Assembly: GCF_015159595.1 (NCBI RefSeq)
Contig: NZ_CP063304.1
Location: 62,001 to 126,000 of the forward strand
Origin: Blautia liquoris
GTDB lineage: Bacteria; Bacillota; Clostridia; Lachnospirales; Lachnospiraceae
Direction of reading: 5' to 3'
DNA: 64,000 nt
Both the position numbers and the translations under genes were made by a program. The number at the start of each line of letters is the position of its first letter. Position 1 is the stretch's first letter. The notes beneath the pieces are model-generated. The model made no database searches. It saw only the letters and a program-made list of their open reading frames with translations, and was not told the DNA's origin. Below, piece by piece: positions 36,474 to 45,153 of the stretch.

Positions 36474-36658
36474 GTTGGGGTCAAAAGTAATTTGACCCCA
36501 TATGATACACGGATTACTCCGCACTTTGTGCTCACGTAATCCTACAAACATTCGAAATACACCCTAATCGGGTTGCTTTCTCATGTTTTTACGGGTCCCA
36601 AGGTCATGCTTTTTCATGCGAGCATGAAACGCATGACCTTTTGACCCTAGTATCATAT
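36474..36658. repeat. Intergenic repeat element, copy A
   Basis: This non-coding block between the TSCPD gene and mtnN is the reverse complement of copy B at 54799-54960. Over about 85 nt they are roughly 90 percent identical, and a second block (GCACAAAGTGCG, AGTAATCCGT) also matches. It contains a hairpin made of GGTCATGC and CATGAA arms (about 36600-36640). It has 8-nt inverted ends TATGATAC/GTATCATA (36501-36508 and 36650-36657), and a GGGGTCAAA hairpin at its left side. No coding frame is present. It resembles a MITE or REP-like unit. Confidence 0.75.
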
Positions 36659-36712
36659 CATTTTTACAGAAATGATTCCAGTGTAAAATACAGGAGGTAA
36701 CAAAAAGTTCGA

Positions 36713-37411
36713 ATGAATGTAATTGGTATTATTGGGGCAATGGAAGAAGAGGTTGTCAGATTAAAAGAGCATATGACAGAGGTAAAGGTAGGGACGAAGG
36801 CCTCTATGGAATTCAACAGAGGAAGACTAAATGGAAAGAATGTTGTGGTTGTCAGATCTGGAATTGGAAAAGTAAATGCCGGTATCTGCACGCAGATTCT
36901 GGCTGATGATTATAATGTAGATGCAGTGATTAATACGGGAATAGCTGGGTCTTTGAAAAAAGAAATCAATATCGGGGATATCGTGGTGTCAACGGATGCA
37001 CTCCAGCATGATATGGATGCAACAAATTTTGGATATCCCAAAGGACAGATTCCAAGACTTGCTGTTTTATCATTTCCGGCGGATGATAAGCTGATTGAGG
37101 CTGCCTGTGATGCCTGCAGGGAGGTGAATCCTGAGATCTCTGTATTCAAAGGCAGAGTGGTAAGTGGAGATCAGTTTGTCGCCGACAAAGAATTGAAAGA
37201 GCGCATTATTCATGATTTTGACGGTTTCTGTACGGAGATGGAAGGAGCGGCTATTGCACAGGCGGCATATCTTAACAGGATTCCATACCTGGTTATAAGA
37301 GCGATCTCCGATAAAGCTGACGACAGTGCTTCCATGGATTATCCAACATTCGAGCGGGAAGCCATCGAACATTGTGTCAAGTTAGTGGAGAATATGGTGA
37401 AAAGACTATAA
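36713..37411 (+). CDS. mtnN: 5'-methylthioadenosine/S-adenosylhomocysteine nucleosidase
   Basis: The 232-aa enzyme cleaves MTA and SAH to adenine and a thioribose, recycling methionine and SAM by-products. Motifs are IIGAMEEEV at the start, GIAGSL, the substrate loop EMEGAAIAQ and the catalytic SDKAD. AGGAGG is 15 nt upstream, slightly far. A repeat element lies just upstream. Confidence 0.95.
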   Translation: MNVIGIIGAMEEEVVRLKEHMTEVKVGTKASMEFNRGRLNGKNVVVVRSGIGKVNAGICTQILADDYNVDAVINTGIAGSLKKEINIGDIVVSTDALQHDMDATNFGYPKGQIPRLAVLSFPADDKLIEAACDACREVNPEISVFKGRVVSGDQFVADKELKERIIHDFDGFCTEMEGAAIAQAAYLNRIPYLVIRAISDKADDSASMDYPTFEREAIEHCVKLVENMVKRL

Positions 37412-37509
37412 ACCCGAAGAACCTGTCGTGATTTGACGAACGATTTTTATGCAAAAAACAGCATTTGCGGTATATAATGACAGTACCAAAACGTAAGGGG
37501 GTATCATTA

Positions 37510-38232
37510 ATGCTGCAGACATGCATTGATATGAAATTATTTCAATACGGTATGATAGCGGCAGGCATCATGGGAGTATGGTGTCTGTTCTGGAGTAATC
37601 ATTTTTATAATAGGGCGCTGGGCGACCTGAAGAGAAAAGATAAGCCGAAAAGTAAGTGGACAAGCAGTGTTCTGGAAGAAAGCAAGAATAAACTTCTGGA
37701 AGATCCGGATTCTTATATTCGTGTAAAACTTGCCGAAGCACGAGGGGCAGGCACTCACGTTGGGCGTTTACATCAGGGAGCAAATCTTTCGCTGTGTATC
37801 TGTGGTTTGTTATTCGCACTGGCCGGTTATACAGTGTTGAAGTATCATTATGAAACTTATGTGTTATGGAGGCATGGCCTGCTTGCAGGTGCCATCGCGT
37901 GTGGAATCTTGATGATTAAATTTTGCCAGAATCAGCCAGATAAGGAAGATCTTTTGGTTGACGCCTGGAGGAACTATTTTGAGAATATCAAAGGCCGGGC
38001 AAGAGAAAGAGCTCAGCCGGAGGTCTTTCCGGCCACGGTACAGGAACGGGAAAGTATCAGGAAAAAGAAAGAAAGGCGGCAGGAACAGTCAAATACTAAT
38101 ATGGAAGAGCAGATCACCCAGATTGAGAAAGGAATCCGTGAAGCTGCCGCATCGGACAGTCGGTTTGCAGGGGTCCTGACTCCCGAAGAGGAGACGCTGT
38201 TTCGGGAGGTGATCCGCGAATATATGAACTGA
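37510..38232 (+). CDS. Hypothetical protein with three membrane helices
   Basis: The protein has 240 aa from the ATG at 37510, 7 nt after AAGGGGG. Helices are at about residues 11-28, 94-112 and 120-136. The C-terminal 100 residues are charged and helical. I do not recognise a family. It lies between mtnN and pgi on the same strand, with separate spacing. Confidence 0.65.
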   Translation: MLQTCIDMKLFQYGMIAAGIMGVWCLFWSNHFYNRALGDLKRKDKPKSKWTSSVLEESKNKLLEDPDSYIRVKLAEARGAGTHVGRLHQGANLSLCICGLLFALAGYTVLKYHYETYVLWRHGLLAGAIACGILMIKFCQNQPDKEDLLVDAWRNYFENIKGRARERAQPEVFPATVQERESIRKKKERRQEQSNTNMEEQITQIEKGIREAAASDSRFAGVLTPEEETLFREVIREYMN

Positions 38233-38331
38233 TATAGGGCAAAGACCTGTCTTGACTGGAAACCCCTGGTTTGCTAAACTAAGCTTAGCCTGATGATTTT
38301 AAATCCATATAAAAAGGAGATACCACAACAC

Positions 38332-39681
38332 ATGGAGAATAAGTGTAAGTTCGATTATTCAAAGGCAGTAAAGTTTATCCGTGATGAGGAAACTGCATCA
38401 TTTGAGCAGATTGCAAATAGTGCAAAAGAAGTCCTGACATCAAAAAACGGACAGGGGAATGATTTTCTTGGATGGGTTGACCTTCCAGTCAATTATGACA
38501 AAGAGGAATTTGCCCGTATCAAAAAAGCAGCAAAAAAAATACAGGGGGATTCCAAAGTGCTGCTTGTTATAGGAATCGGAGGTTCTTATCTGGGAGCCAG
38601 GGCAGCAATAGAATTTTTGCGGCATGGATTCTATAACAATATCACAGAGCAGCAGCGAAAAACTCCTGAAATCTACTACGTGGGTAACAGCATCAGCAGC
38701 AATTATATTCAGGGGCTGATTGATGTGGTCGGAGATAGAGATTTTTCTGTAAATATCATTTCAAAGTCCGGGACTACAACAGAACCGGCAATTTCATTCC
38801 GTATTTTTAAGGAGATCCTGGAGAAAAAATACGGGAGAAAAGAAGCAGCAAAAAGAATATATGCCACCACTGACAAGGCAAAGGGAGCATTAAAGAATTT
38901 ATCCGACGAAGAAGGTTATGAGACTTTTGTCGTTCCGGATGACGTTGGGGGACGATTCTCCGTGCTGACCGCAGTAGGTCTGCTTCCAATTGCAGTAAGT
39001 GGTGCCGACATAGATCAATTGATGGAAGGGGCAGCAAGTGAACGTAAAAGGGCACTTGCTCTGCCATATGAAGAAAATGATGCATTAAAATATGCGGCAG
39101 TCCGCAATATCCTTCATAGAAAGGGGAAATCTGTGGAGATATTGGCCAACTATGAACCGAGTCTCCATTATCTTGCTGAATGGTGGAAGCAGCTCTTTGG
39201 CGAGAGCGAGGGGAAAGACCAAAAAGGCATCTTTCCTGCATCTGTAGATCTGACTACTGATCTCCACTCCATGGGGCAGTTCATTCAGGACGGCTCCAGA
39301 ATTATGTTTGAAACGGTATTAAATATTGAGCAGTCGAAAGTTTCGTTAGAGTTAAAAGAAGAACCCGTAGATCTGGACGGACTCAATTATCTGGCCGGAA
39401 AGACCGTAGACTTTGTCAATAAGAGTGCCATGAATGGAACAATTCTGGCACATACAGACGGCAATGTGCCGAACCTGAGAATTGATATTCCGGAGCAGAA
39501 CGAGTTTTATCTTGGACAACTTTTCTATTTCTTTGAGTTTGCATGTGGTGTCAGTGGATATATATCTGGTGTGAATCCTTTCAATCAGCCGGGTGTAGAG
39601 AGCTATAAAAAGAACATGTTCGCACTTCTTGGCAAACAGGGATATGAAAAGGAACGTGAAGAACTGCAAAAAAGGCTTTGA
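38332..39681 (+). CDS. pgi: Glucose-6-phosphate isomerase
   Basis: The 449-aa glycolytic enzyme interconverts glucose-6-P and fructose-6-P. Signatures include [24 protein letters not shown], the [14 protein letters not shown] family pattern and a C-terminal [12 protein letters not shown]. The ATG at 38332 follows AAAGGAG by 12 nt and gives the usual Firmicutes length; an upstream in-frame ATG has no site. Confidence 0.96.
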   Translation: MENKCKFDYSKAVKFIRDEETASFEQIANSAKEVLTSKNGQGNDFLGWVDLPVNYDKEEFARIKKAAKKIQGDSKVLLVIGIGGSYLGARAAIEFLRHGFYNNITEQQRKTPEIYYVGNSISSNYIQGLIDVVGDRDFSVNIISKSGTTTEPAISFRIFKEILEKKYGRKEAAKRIYATTDKAKGALKNLSDEEGYETFVVPDDVGGRFSVLTAVGLLPIAVSGADIDQLMEGAASERKRALALPYEENDALKYAAVRNILHRKGKSVEILANYEPSLHYLAEWWKQLFGESEGKDQKGIFPASVDLTTDLHSMGQFIQDGSRIMFETVLNIEQSKVSLELKEEPVDLDGLNYLAGKTVDFVNKSAMNGTILAHTDGNVPNLRIDIPEQNEFYLGQLFYFFEFACGVSGYISGVNPFNQPGVESYKKNMFALLGKQGYEKEREELQKRL

Positions 39682-39701
39682 TAACGCGTTACATTCATAA
39701 G

Positions 39702-39735
39702 CGGGGCTGCCGTACTTAAGGCGGCAGCCCTTCTA
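39702..39735. terminator. Bidirectional terminator after pgi
   Basis: GGGCTGCCG (39703-39711) pairs with CGGCAGCCC (39722-39730). It lies between pgi and the convergent 87-aa gene and could serve both. Confidence 0.75.
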
Positions 39736-39743
39736 CCTAAGTT

Positions 39744-40007
39744 TTACTCCTCTATTACCTGTATCTCCAGGTAATCAAAATCGATGTTCTCAATAAAGTT
39801 ATCCTGTCCGAATCTTGTTTTCGATAATTCTTTAAACTCTGAAATATTACTGTCAAGCCAAATTGGTTTACTTAAGTCCCAGTTATCACACATCTCATAG
39901 ACGGCATCAAATATCTTGTGCGTTCTGGTGTCATCCGTCTCGTTTAAGATCGTCTGGTCTTTTTTCATCTTATTGTCCTTTATGATCTTTCCCCATATTC
40001 GAAACAT
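39744..40007 (-). CDS. Small hypothetical protein, 87 aa
   Basis: An acidic soluble protein with a FRIWGKIIKDNKM start and an ENIDFDYLEIQVIEE end. AAGGA lies 8 nt before the ATG at 40007. Conserved-looking Trp and Asp residues suggest a real gene of unknown function. It is convergent with pgi. Confidence 0.7.
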   Translation of the reverse strand: MFRIWGKIIKDNKMKKDQTILNETDDTRTHKIFDAVYEMCDNWDLSKPIWLDSNISEFKELSKTRFGQDNFIENIDFDYLEIQVIEE

Positions 40008-40169
40008 GTCCAAAATCCTTTCTATGTCTTTGCGGTCTTTGCAAAAATCTGATTCTGCTTTTTATGTTAGCATGAAATTCACAACTTTAAAACCCTTTTG
40101 AATCTGATTCTTTCGAAAATCTTAATATATTTCCGAGGTAATAGTAAAGAAATCCCTGATATCATAAGA

Positions 40170-40198
40170 TGGTAAACAGAGTGGTTTTAAGCTATAAT
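40170..40198 (+). promoter_or_regulatory. Possible promoter of the two-component operon
   Basis: A perfect TATAAT (40193-40198) has a weak TGGTAA (40170-40175) 17 nt upstream. It lies 34 nt before the regulator start. Confidence 0.45.
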
Positions 40199-40231
40199 GA
40201 ATGAAGCATGATTAAAAATGAGGTGAAAGAT

Positions 40232-40927
40232 ATGATGAATATACTGGTATGTGATGATGACAAAGAGATTGTGAATGCAATAGAGATTTATCTAAGTCAG
40301 GAAGGGTATCATGTTTTGAAAGCTTATGATGGACTTTCCGCAGTACAGATTCTGGAAAGAGAGGAAGTCCATCTTCTAATCATAGACGTCATGATGCCGA
40401 GGATGGACGGAATACATGCAACTCTTAAAGTGCGTGAAAAGAGTTCCATTCCAATAATCATCCTGTCTGCAAAATCAGAGGATGTGGATAAGATTCTGGG
40501 ACTTAATATCGGTGCGGACGACTATATGACGAAGCCTTTTAATCCGCTGGAGCTTGTTGCCAGAGTGAAGTCACATCTGCGTCGATATACAAAACTTGGT
40601 AATATTGCAGCTGCAGAAGGCGGGAATGTCTGTCAGGCCGGAGGAATCGTAATCAACGATGATTTAAAAGAGGTCAGTGTAGACGGAGAACAAGTAAAAT
40701 TAACACCCATTGAATATAATATTCTTTTGTTGTTGGTCAAAAACCCAGGCCGGGTCTTCTCCATAGAGCAGATTTATGAACAAATTTGGAATGAGGAGGC
40801 AATTGGAGCAGATAACACAGTCGCCGTCCACATCCGTCATATTCGTGAAAAAATTGAGATTAATCCGAAGGAGCCGCGCTATCTCAAGGTAGTATGGGGA
40901 ATCGGATACAAGATCGAAAAATTATAG
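40232..40927 (+). CDS. OmpR/VanR-type response regulator
   Basis: The 231-aa protein has a receiver domain with D8-D10, phospho-acceptor D52 (IIDVMMPRMDG), T and K positions (LSAKSED, TKPF), and a winged-helix DNA-binding domain (residues 130-231). GAGGTG is upstream of a double ATG. It ends 12 nt before its partner kinase. Confidence 0.94.
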   Translation: MMNILVCDDDKEIVNAIEIYLSQEGYHVLKAYDGLSAVQILEREEVHLLIIDVMMPRMDGIHATLKVREKSSIPIIILSAKSEDVDKILGLNIGADDYMTKPFNPLELVARVKSHLRRYTKLGNIAAAEGGNVCQAGGIVINDDLKEVSVDGEQVKLTPIEYNILLLLVKNPGRVFSIEQIYEQIWNEEAIGADNTVAVHIRHIREKIEINPKEPRYLKVVWGIGYKIEKL

Positions 40928-40939
40928 GAAGGAGCATCT

Positions 40940-43399
40940 ATGCAAGAATCGAATACGGGGAATGCCAAAAAGGGAAAGAATGGATTCTTTGGAATCCCCT
41001 CCAAAATAGTTGTCGGAGTCTTACAGGTACTGTGTATCTTTATCTTCGCTTTTTCAGCTGCTATTTTACTTCTTCTGCACAACAGCGGTTGGACTTTGAA
41101 TGATTTAGGGACGAAGGCACACTTCTACGAGACCCAGGCAGCAGGGGAAAAGATGGATGATTATCTGTCAAAGGTGGGCAATATAATCCGGCTTTCTGAA
41201 CGATTTAAAACAGACGGGAAAATTAATCAGGAGGTAGTTGTTGACATTATGCATGACGAGATTTGGGAACCGCATGCTCAGATGATGGATGAAAGTTCTT
41301 TTAACCGGGAGACATCTTACACCTTAGGACAGCTTGAAAAAATGTCCAAGACCCAAATTGCAGATGAATTAAACGAACTTTCACAGAGCTACTATTATGA
41401 CCCAAAAGGCGTTGATTTCGAAACACCGGAAACAAAAGCTGCCATAAAGAGAATTGAAGAGCTTTCCGGTGCAGATATTGATTCATTTTCAGATAAATTT
41501 ATCTATATGTTTAAGAACGGGAAGGCTTTGGAAGAAGCAAAGGGACAGAAGACCGCTGCCGGGGAGACGCTTGCAGAGTACGCAGCGAAAAATAAGGATA
41601 CTGTCTCGCTTCAGGAACTTTATGAGCAGCTTACTATCTCTATGGATCGTTACACAGATACTATGAGGATATTGAGCAATACTTCTTGTTTCAATAATTC
41701 TAATTTCAGATTTTTTCTAAAAGCCGGCAATGGGCATGTCTATACAAATGTTCCAGAGTGGAAAGATCTGAAGGATATATCAAAGATTGAACCTGAAGGG
41801 GATCAGTATATTTGCTACAACAGACAGCAGGGCATGATAGATAATCAAGGCAGAGAGTATCCGGACAACGAGGCCGGAAGATACTTAAGTGATATTCTAT
41901 CGGATAATCCGGTTCTGGATACGGATGAGATGGTATATCTGGGGATGAATAAGGCATATCCGGAACATGATGAATTGTACAGGACAGCCAGAATGCTTGA
42001 CAATTTTATGCCGTATGCACAGGTACTTGTTGTACTTGGAATAATATCCATTTTTTTGTGGATGCTCTTATTAATACTTGGGACAATTCAAGCGGGAAAA
42101 AATCCTTATCACGCCGAGATACATCTGTACTGGCTCGATAAAATTCCGACGGAGATTGGCCTGGCAGTTGGGATCCTTGCCATGATCGGATTGGCTATTG
42201 GGCCGGCATTCCTGATTGATGAAATAACCTCGTATGAACGTTCTATGTGGGTGTATGTCTTAAGTGCACTGGTTGCTGCACTATGCTATGCGGTATTCCT
42301 TTTGATCTATTCAAGTATCGTGCGCAGAATCAAGGCTCATAATCTCTGGGAGCAGAGCCTGGTCAAAAAAATTGCAGATTTAGGAGGAGGTATTTACAAA
42401 AGAGGGAAAACATCTACAAAGATGATCCTTGTATACGGCGTGTTTATCGGGGTGAACGCGATCCTTATTATTTCACGTTCCTGGGTATTTTTCTTTTTTT
42501 GTATGCTGCTCGATGCACTGGTTCTGCTTTATCTGATGAAAAAAGCGGAAGAGAAAAAGCGGGTCTTAGAAGGACTTGAAAGAATCGGTTCCGGAGATCT
42601 GGAATATAAAGTTGATGTGACGGATTTAAGTGGGGATAATCTGAAACTTGCGGAGACAGTCAATCATGTCGGAGACGGGCTCTCGGCTGCAATCTCGGAT
42701 AAACTTAAGAGTGAGCGTCTCAAAGCGGATCTGATTACAAATGTCTCACATGATATAAAAACTCCGCTGACATCAATTATCAACTATGTTGATTTGTTAA
42801 AAAGAGAGAATTTTCAGGATCCCAAAATTAAAGGTTATATTGATGTTCTTGTTTCTAAATCTTGGAGGCTGAAGCAGCTGACAGAAGATCTGGTGGAAGC
42901 ATCAAAGGTAAGTTCGGGAAATGTTAAGCTTGAGTTTATTACGATTAACCTGAATGAACTGGTGCAGCAGATGAACGGTGAATTTGATGAGAAGTTTAAG
43001 AAGAGCCGTCTAAGTATTGTGCCGACACTTACCACAGATGCATTGTGTATATCCGCTGACAGCCGGCATATGTGGAGGGTTCTGGAAAATCTGTACAGTA
43101 ACGTGGTGAAGTATGGGATGCCGGGGACCAGGGTATACGTTGAGACAAGGAGAGATCAGGGAAAGATTATCTTTTCCATGAAAAATATCTCTGAAAATCC
43201 CCTGAACTTTGAGGCAGATGAACTGACGGAACGCTTTATCAGAGGGGACGTGGCACGTAAAACAGAAGGAAGTGGTCTGGGATTGTCTATCGCTTCTGAG
43301 CTGACTCGTCTCCTTCGTGGCACCTTTCATATCTATCTGGATGGCGATCTCTTTAAAGTTACGCTGTCCTTCGACGAAGTAAAGGAGCTGCCACACTAA
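40940..43399 (+). CDS. Five-helix sensor histidine kinase
   Basis: The 819-aa partner of the regulator has a first helix (about 23-46) and a large extracytoplasmic sensor region (47-353). Four further helical segments lie between 354 and 533, the last possibly re-entrant. A HAMP-like stretch leads to HisKA with VSHDIKTPL (His about 603), an N box and G boxes (EGSGLGLSIA about 777). The signal is unknown; the sensor region shows no named domain to me. AAGGAG precedes the ATG. The multi-helix bundle resembles VanS-like kinases of gut Clostridia. Confidence 0.9.
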   Translation: MQESNTGNAKKGKNGFFGIPSKIVVGVLQVLCIFIFAFSAAILLLLHNSGWTLNDLGTKAHFYETQAAGEKMDDYLSKVGNIIRLSERFKTDGKINQEVVVDIMHDEIWEPHAQMMDESSFNRETSYTLGQLEKMSKTQIADELNELSQSYYYDPKGVDFETPETKAAIKRIEELSGADIDSFSDKFIYMFKNGKALEEAKGQKTAAGETLAEYAAKNKDTVSLQELYEQLTISMDRYTDTMRILSNTSCFNNSNFRFFLKAGNGHVYTNVPEWKDLKDISKIEPEGDQYICYNRQQGMIDNQGREYPDNEAGRYLSDILSDNPVLDTDEMVYLGMNKAYPEHDELYRTARMLDNFMPYAQVLVVLGIISIFLWMLLLILGTIQAGKNPYHAEIHLYWLDKIPTEIGLAVGILAMIGLAIGPAFLIDEITSYERSMWVYVLSALVAALCYAVFLLIYSSIVRRIKAHNLWEQSLVKKIADLGGGIYKRGKTSTKMILVYGVFIGVNAILIISRSWVFFFFCMLLDALVLLYLMKKAEEKKRVLEGLERIGSGDLEYKVDVTDLSGDNLKLAETVNHVGDGLSAAISDKLKSERLKADLITNVSHDIKTPLTSIINYVDLLKRENFQDPKIKGYIDVLVSKSWRLKQLTEDLVEASKVSSGNVKLEFITINLNELVQQMNGEFDEKFKKSRLSIVPTLTTDALCISADSRHMWRVLENLYSNVVKYGMPGTRVYVETRRDQGKIIFSMKNISENPLNFEADELTERFIRGDVARKTEGSGLGLSIASELTRLLRGTFHIYLDGDLFKVTLSFDEVKELPH

Positions 43400-43413
43400 T
43401 TACTTAGTGCGAC
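43387..43413. terminator. Hairpin overlapping the kinase stop codon
   Basis: GCTG-C-ACACTAA pairs imperfectly with TTAGTGCGACAGC around TTAC. The kinase stop codon lies inside. It may end transcription in either direction. Confidence 0.5.
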
Positions 43414-43417
43414 AGCC

Positions 43418-43440
43418 CCTTGGGACCCTAGTATTATACA
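43418..43440 (+). repeat. End fragment of the intergenic repeat
   Basis: CCTTGGGACCCTAGTATTATA matches the right end of copy A (about 36637-36657) with three differences. Only the terminal 20 nt or so are present, so this is a decayed or internally deleted copy. Confidence 0.55.
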
Positions 43441-43465
43441 CCTGGTCTTTTATGCAGCGTAAAGT

Positions 43466-45139
43466 TTAAAGAGAGAGGCTGTCAAACAGGTTATTAACAT
43501 TAACCATTCCATAGCCCCAGATGTTGTTTGGATACGTCAGGGCCTCATTGCGCTGAGCTGCGCGCTGCAGCATATTACTGATATCATTTCCTGTGATCTG
43601 GGAATAATTCCCCCGGATCACTGCCCACTCTAAAATCATGGCTACAATTCCCGATGTCTGAGCCGCCGCCGCACCGGTTCCTGTGTAAGAGGAGTAACTG
43701 CCAAGAGGGGCTGCACACGTAAGTTCAAAACCGGGAGCGGCGAGTGTCGGCTTGACCTTCCCGGTTCTGCTGTATCCTCTTCCGGATTCAATCAGGACAC
43801 TGTTGCTGTTTTGATTGTATGCCGTTACGGTTATCAGATGTTTTGCATTACCGGGGGATGTAATCGTTGTGTCAGGCGAGGACTGCAGAAAATAAGTTCC
43901 TCCCGAAATCAGATTCCCCGATGGAAGCCATGCATGATAGGAGAAGTCCTCGCTGTTTATATTCGAAACTCTAAAGATCCAGACTCCCTCAACCGGATTA
44001 CGTATGCGGATCAGGATACACTGATTACCACTCTCTTGTTCCAGGAGTATGTTATTAACCCAGAGCTCGCTGGAGGATCTTGTAAAACTGTAAGGGACAC
44101 ATTCCATGATTCGCGGGTAAATCATCTGCGTAGTCTCACCGGTCGGAGAAACAACTTCAATAGTCAGGACAGCTGGTGCGTTTGGCCATATTTCCATGGA
44201 AAACATGTGATCTTCGTTTCCCACCCGAAGTTCAAACTCCTCGGAGTAGGGGGCATTTGTTATGTTACTGTAGTAATGGCGGCGGGCATTTCCCTCATTA
44301 CCGGCACAACACGATATTCCGATCCAGGGATTCTGGATCAGATAATCGAGATAGTCACTCATAGAACCTTCGCCGTCATGACCATTCAGAGAATTGCCCA
44401 GAGCAAAACAGATAGAGATCGGTCGATTCATAAAATCTGCAGTTTCTATGAGATAACGGATCCCAAGCAATAAGTCTGTCTCCTGATAACAAGTGACATT
44501 ATCGGGAACCAGGAATAATTCCCTGATATTTTGTTTGGCCTCTTTTAGTTTAACGACAACCAGACCTGCATCCGGAACAACGCCACTGAAGTTGTTAACC
44601 GTATCGGTGTTACCGGCGGCAATACTTGCAACGGCAGTTCCATGGCCGTTTTCGTCTACTGTAGGAACCGTGGAAAGAGGGTTTGCACTTCTCAGAGCGT
44701 AGTTAATACTGTCGGCGTTGTATTCTGTTCCGTACCCAAAATTTCCAGGGGCAGGACCGTTCTGAATTGTCTGATCCCAGATTGAGACGATACGAGTGGT
44801 TCCGTCTCTGTTTAAAAAGGCAGGATGCTGGTAATCAATTCCGGTATCTATGATGCCAATCAGTGTACCTTGCCCAAACAGGGAAAGATAAGGGTTCAGC
44901 TGTACGCTTTGTATTCCGGACTGCTGAAGGCTGATTAGCGAGCAAAGTGTGTAGATAGTCGGAAAATTATGGTATAGATATCTTCCTATCATACACATAT
45001 CCGTCGTATCGCCTCTGTACACATGAAGAATAGACTCGCGTTCGTTCATCGGAGTGATATCATCATCTGCAGCTGTCTGGGGCAGGACAGTATTGTTAAA
45101 AATCAGGTCATAGTATTGCTCATCAAGGATCTTTGCCAT
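43466..45139 (-). CDS. Subtilase-fold pseudoprotease, Csp-like (Ser to Gly)
   Basis: The 557-aa S8-family protein has no signal peptide. Asp98 (IIDTGID) and His166 (NGHGTAVAS) of the triad are present, and so is the oxyanion Asn (AGNEGN). The catalytic GTS-x-A-x-P motif, however, reads GTGAAAA (about residue 488): the Ser is Gly and the Pro is Ala. It has an N-terminal prodomain-like region and an internal beta-rich insert (about 300-440), as in clostridial CspA/B/C. In Clostridioides, CspC and CspA are inactive and act in spore germination; that role here is inference. GAGGAG precedes the ATG. It lies 14 nt after its paralogue. Confidence 0.88.
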   Translation of the reverse strand: MAKILDEQYYDLIFNNTVLPQTAADDDITPMNERESILHVYRGDTTDMCMIGRYLYHNFPTIYTLCSLISLQQSGIQSVQLNPYLSLFGQGTLIGIIDTGIDYQHPAFLNRDGTTRIVSIWDQTIQNGPAPGNFGYGTEYNADSINYALRSANPLSTVPTVDENGHGTAVASIAAGNTDTVNNFSGVVPDAGLVVVKLKEAKQNIRELFLVPDNVTCYQETDLLLGIRYLIETADFMNRPISICFALGNSLNGHDGEGSMSDYLDYLIQNPWIGISCCAGNEGNARRHYYSNITNAPYSEEFELRVGNEDHMFSMEIWPNAPAVLTIEVVSPTGETTQMIYPRIMECVPYSFTRSSSELWVNNILLEQESGNQCILIRIRNPVEGVWIFRVSNINSEDFSYHAWLPSGNLISGGTYFLQSSPDTTITSPGNAKHLITVTAYNQNSNSVLIESGRGYSRTGKVKPTLAAPGFELTCAAPLGSYSSYTGTGAAAAQTSGIVAMILEWAVIRGNYSQITGNDISNMLQRAAQRNEALTYPNNIWGYGMVNVNNLFDSLSL

Positions 45140-45153
45140 GTGATGATCTCCTC

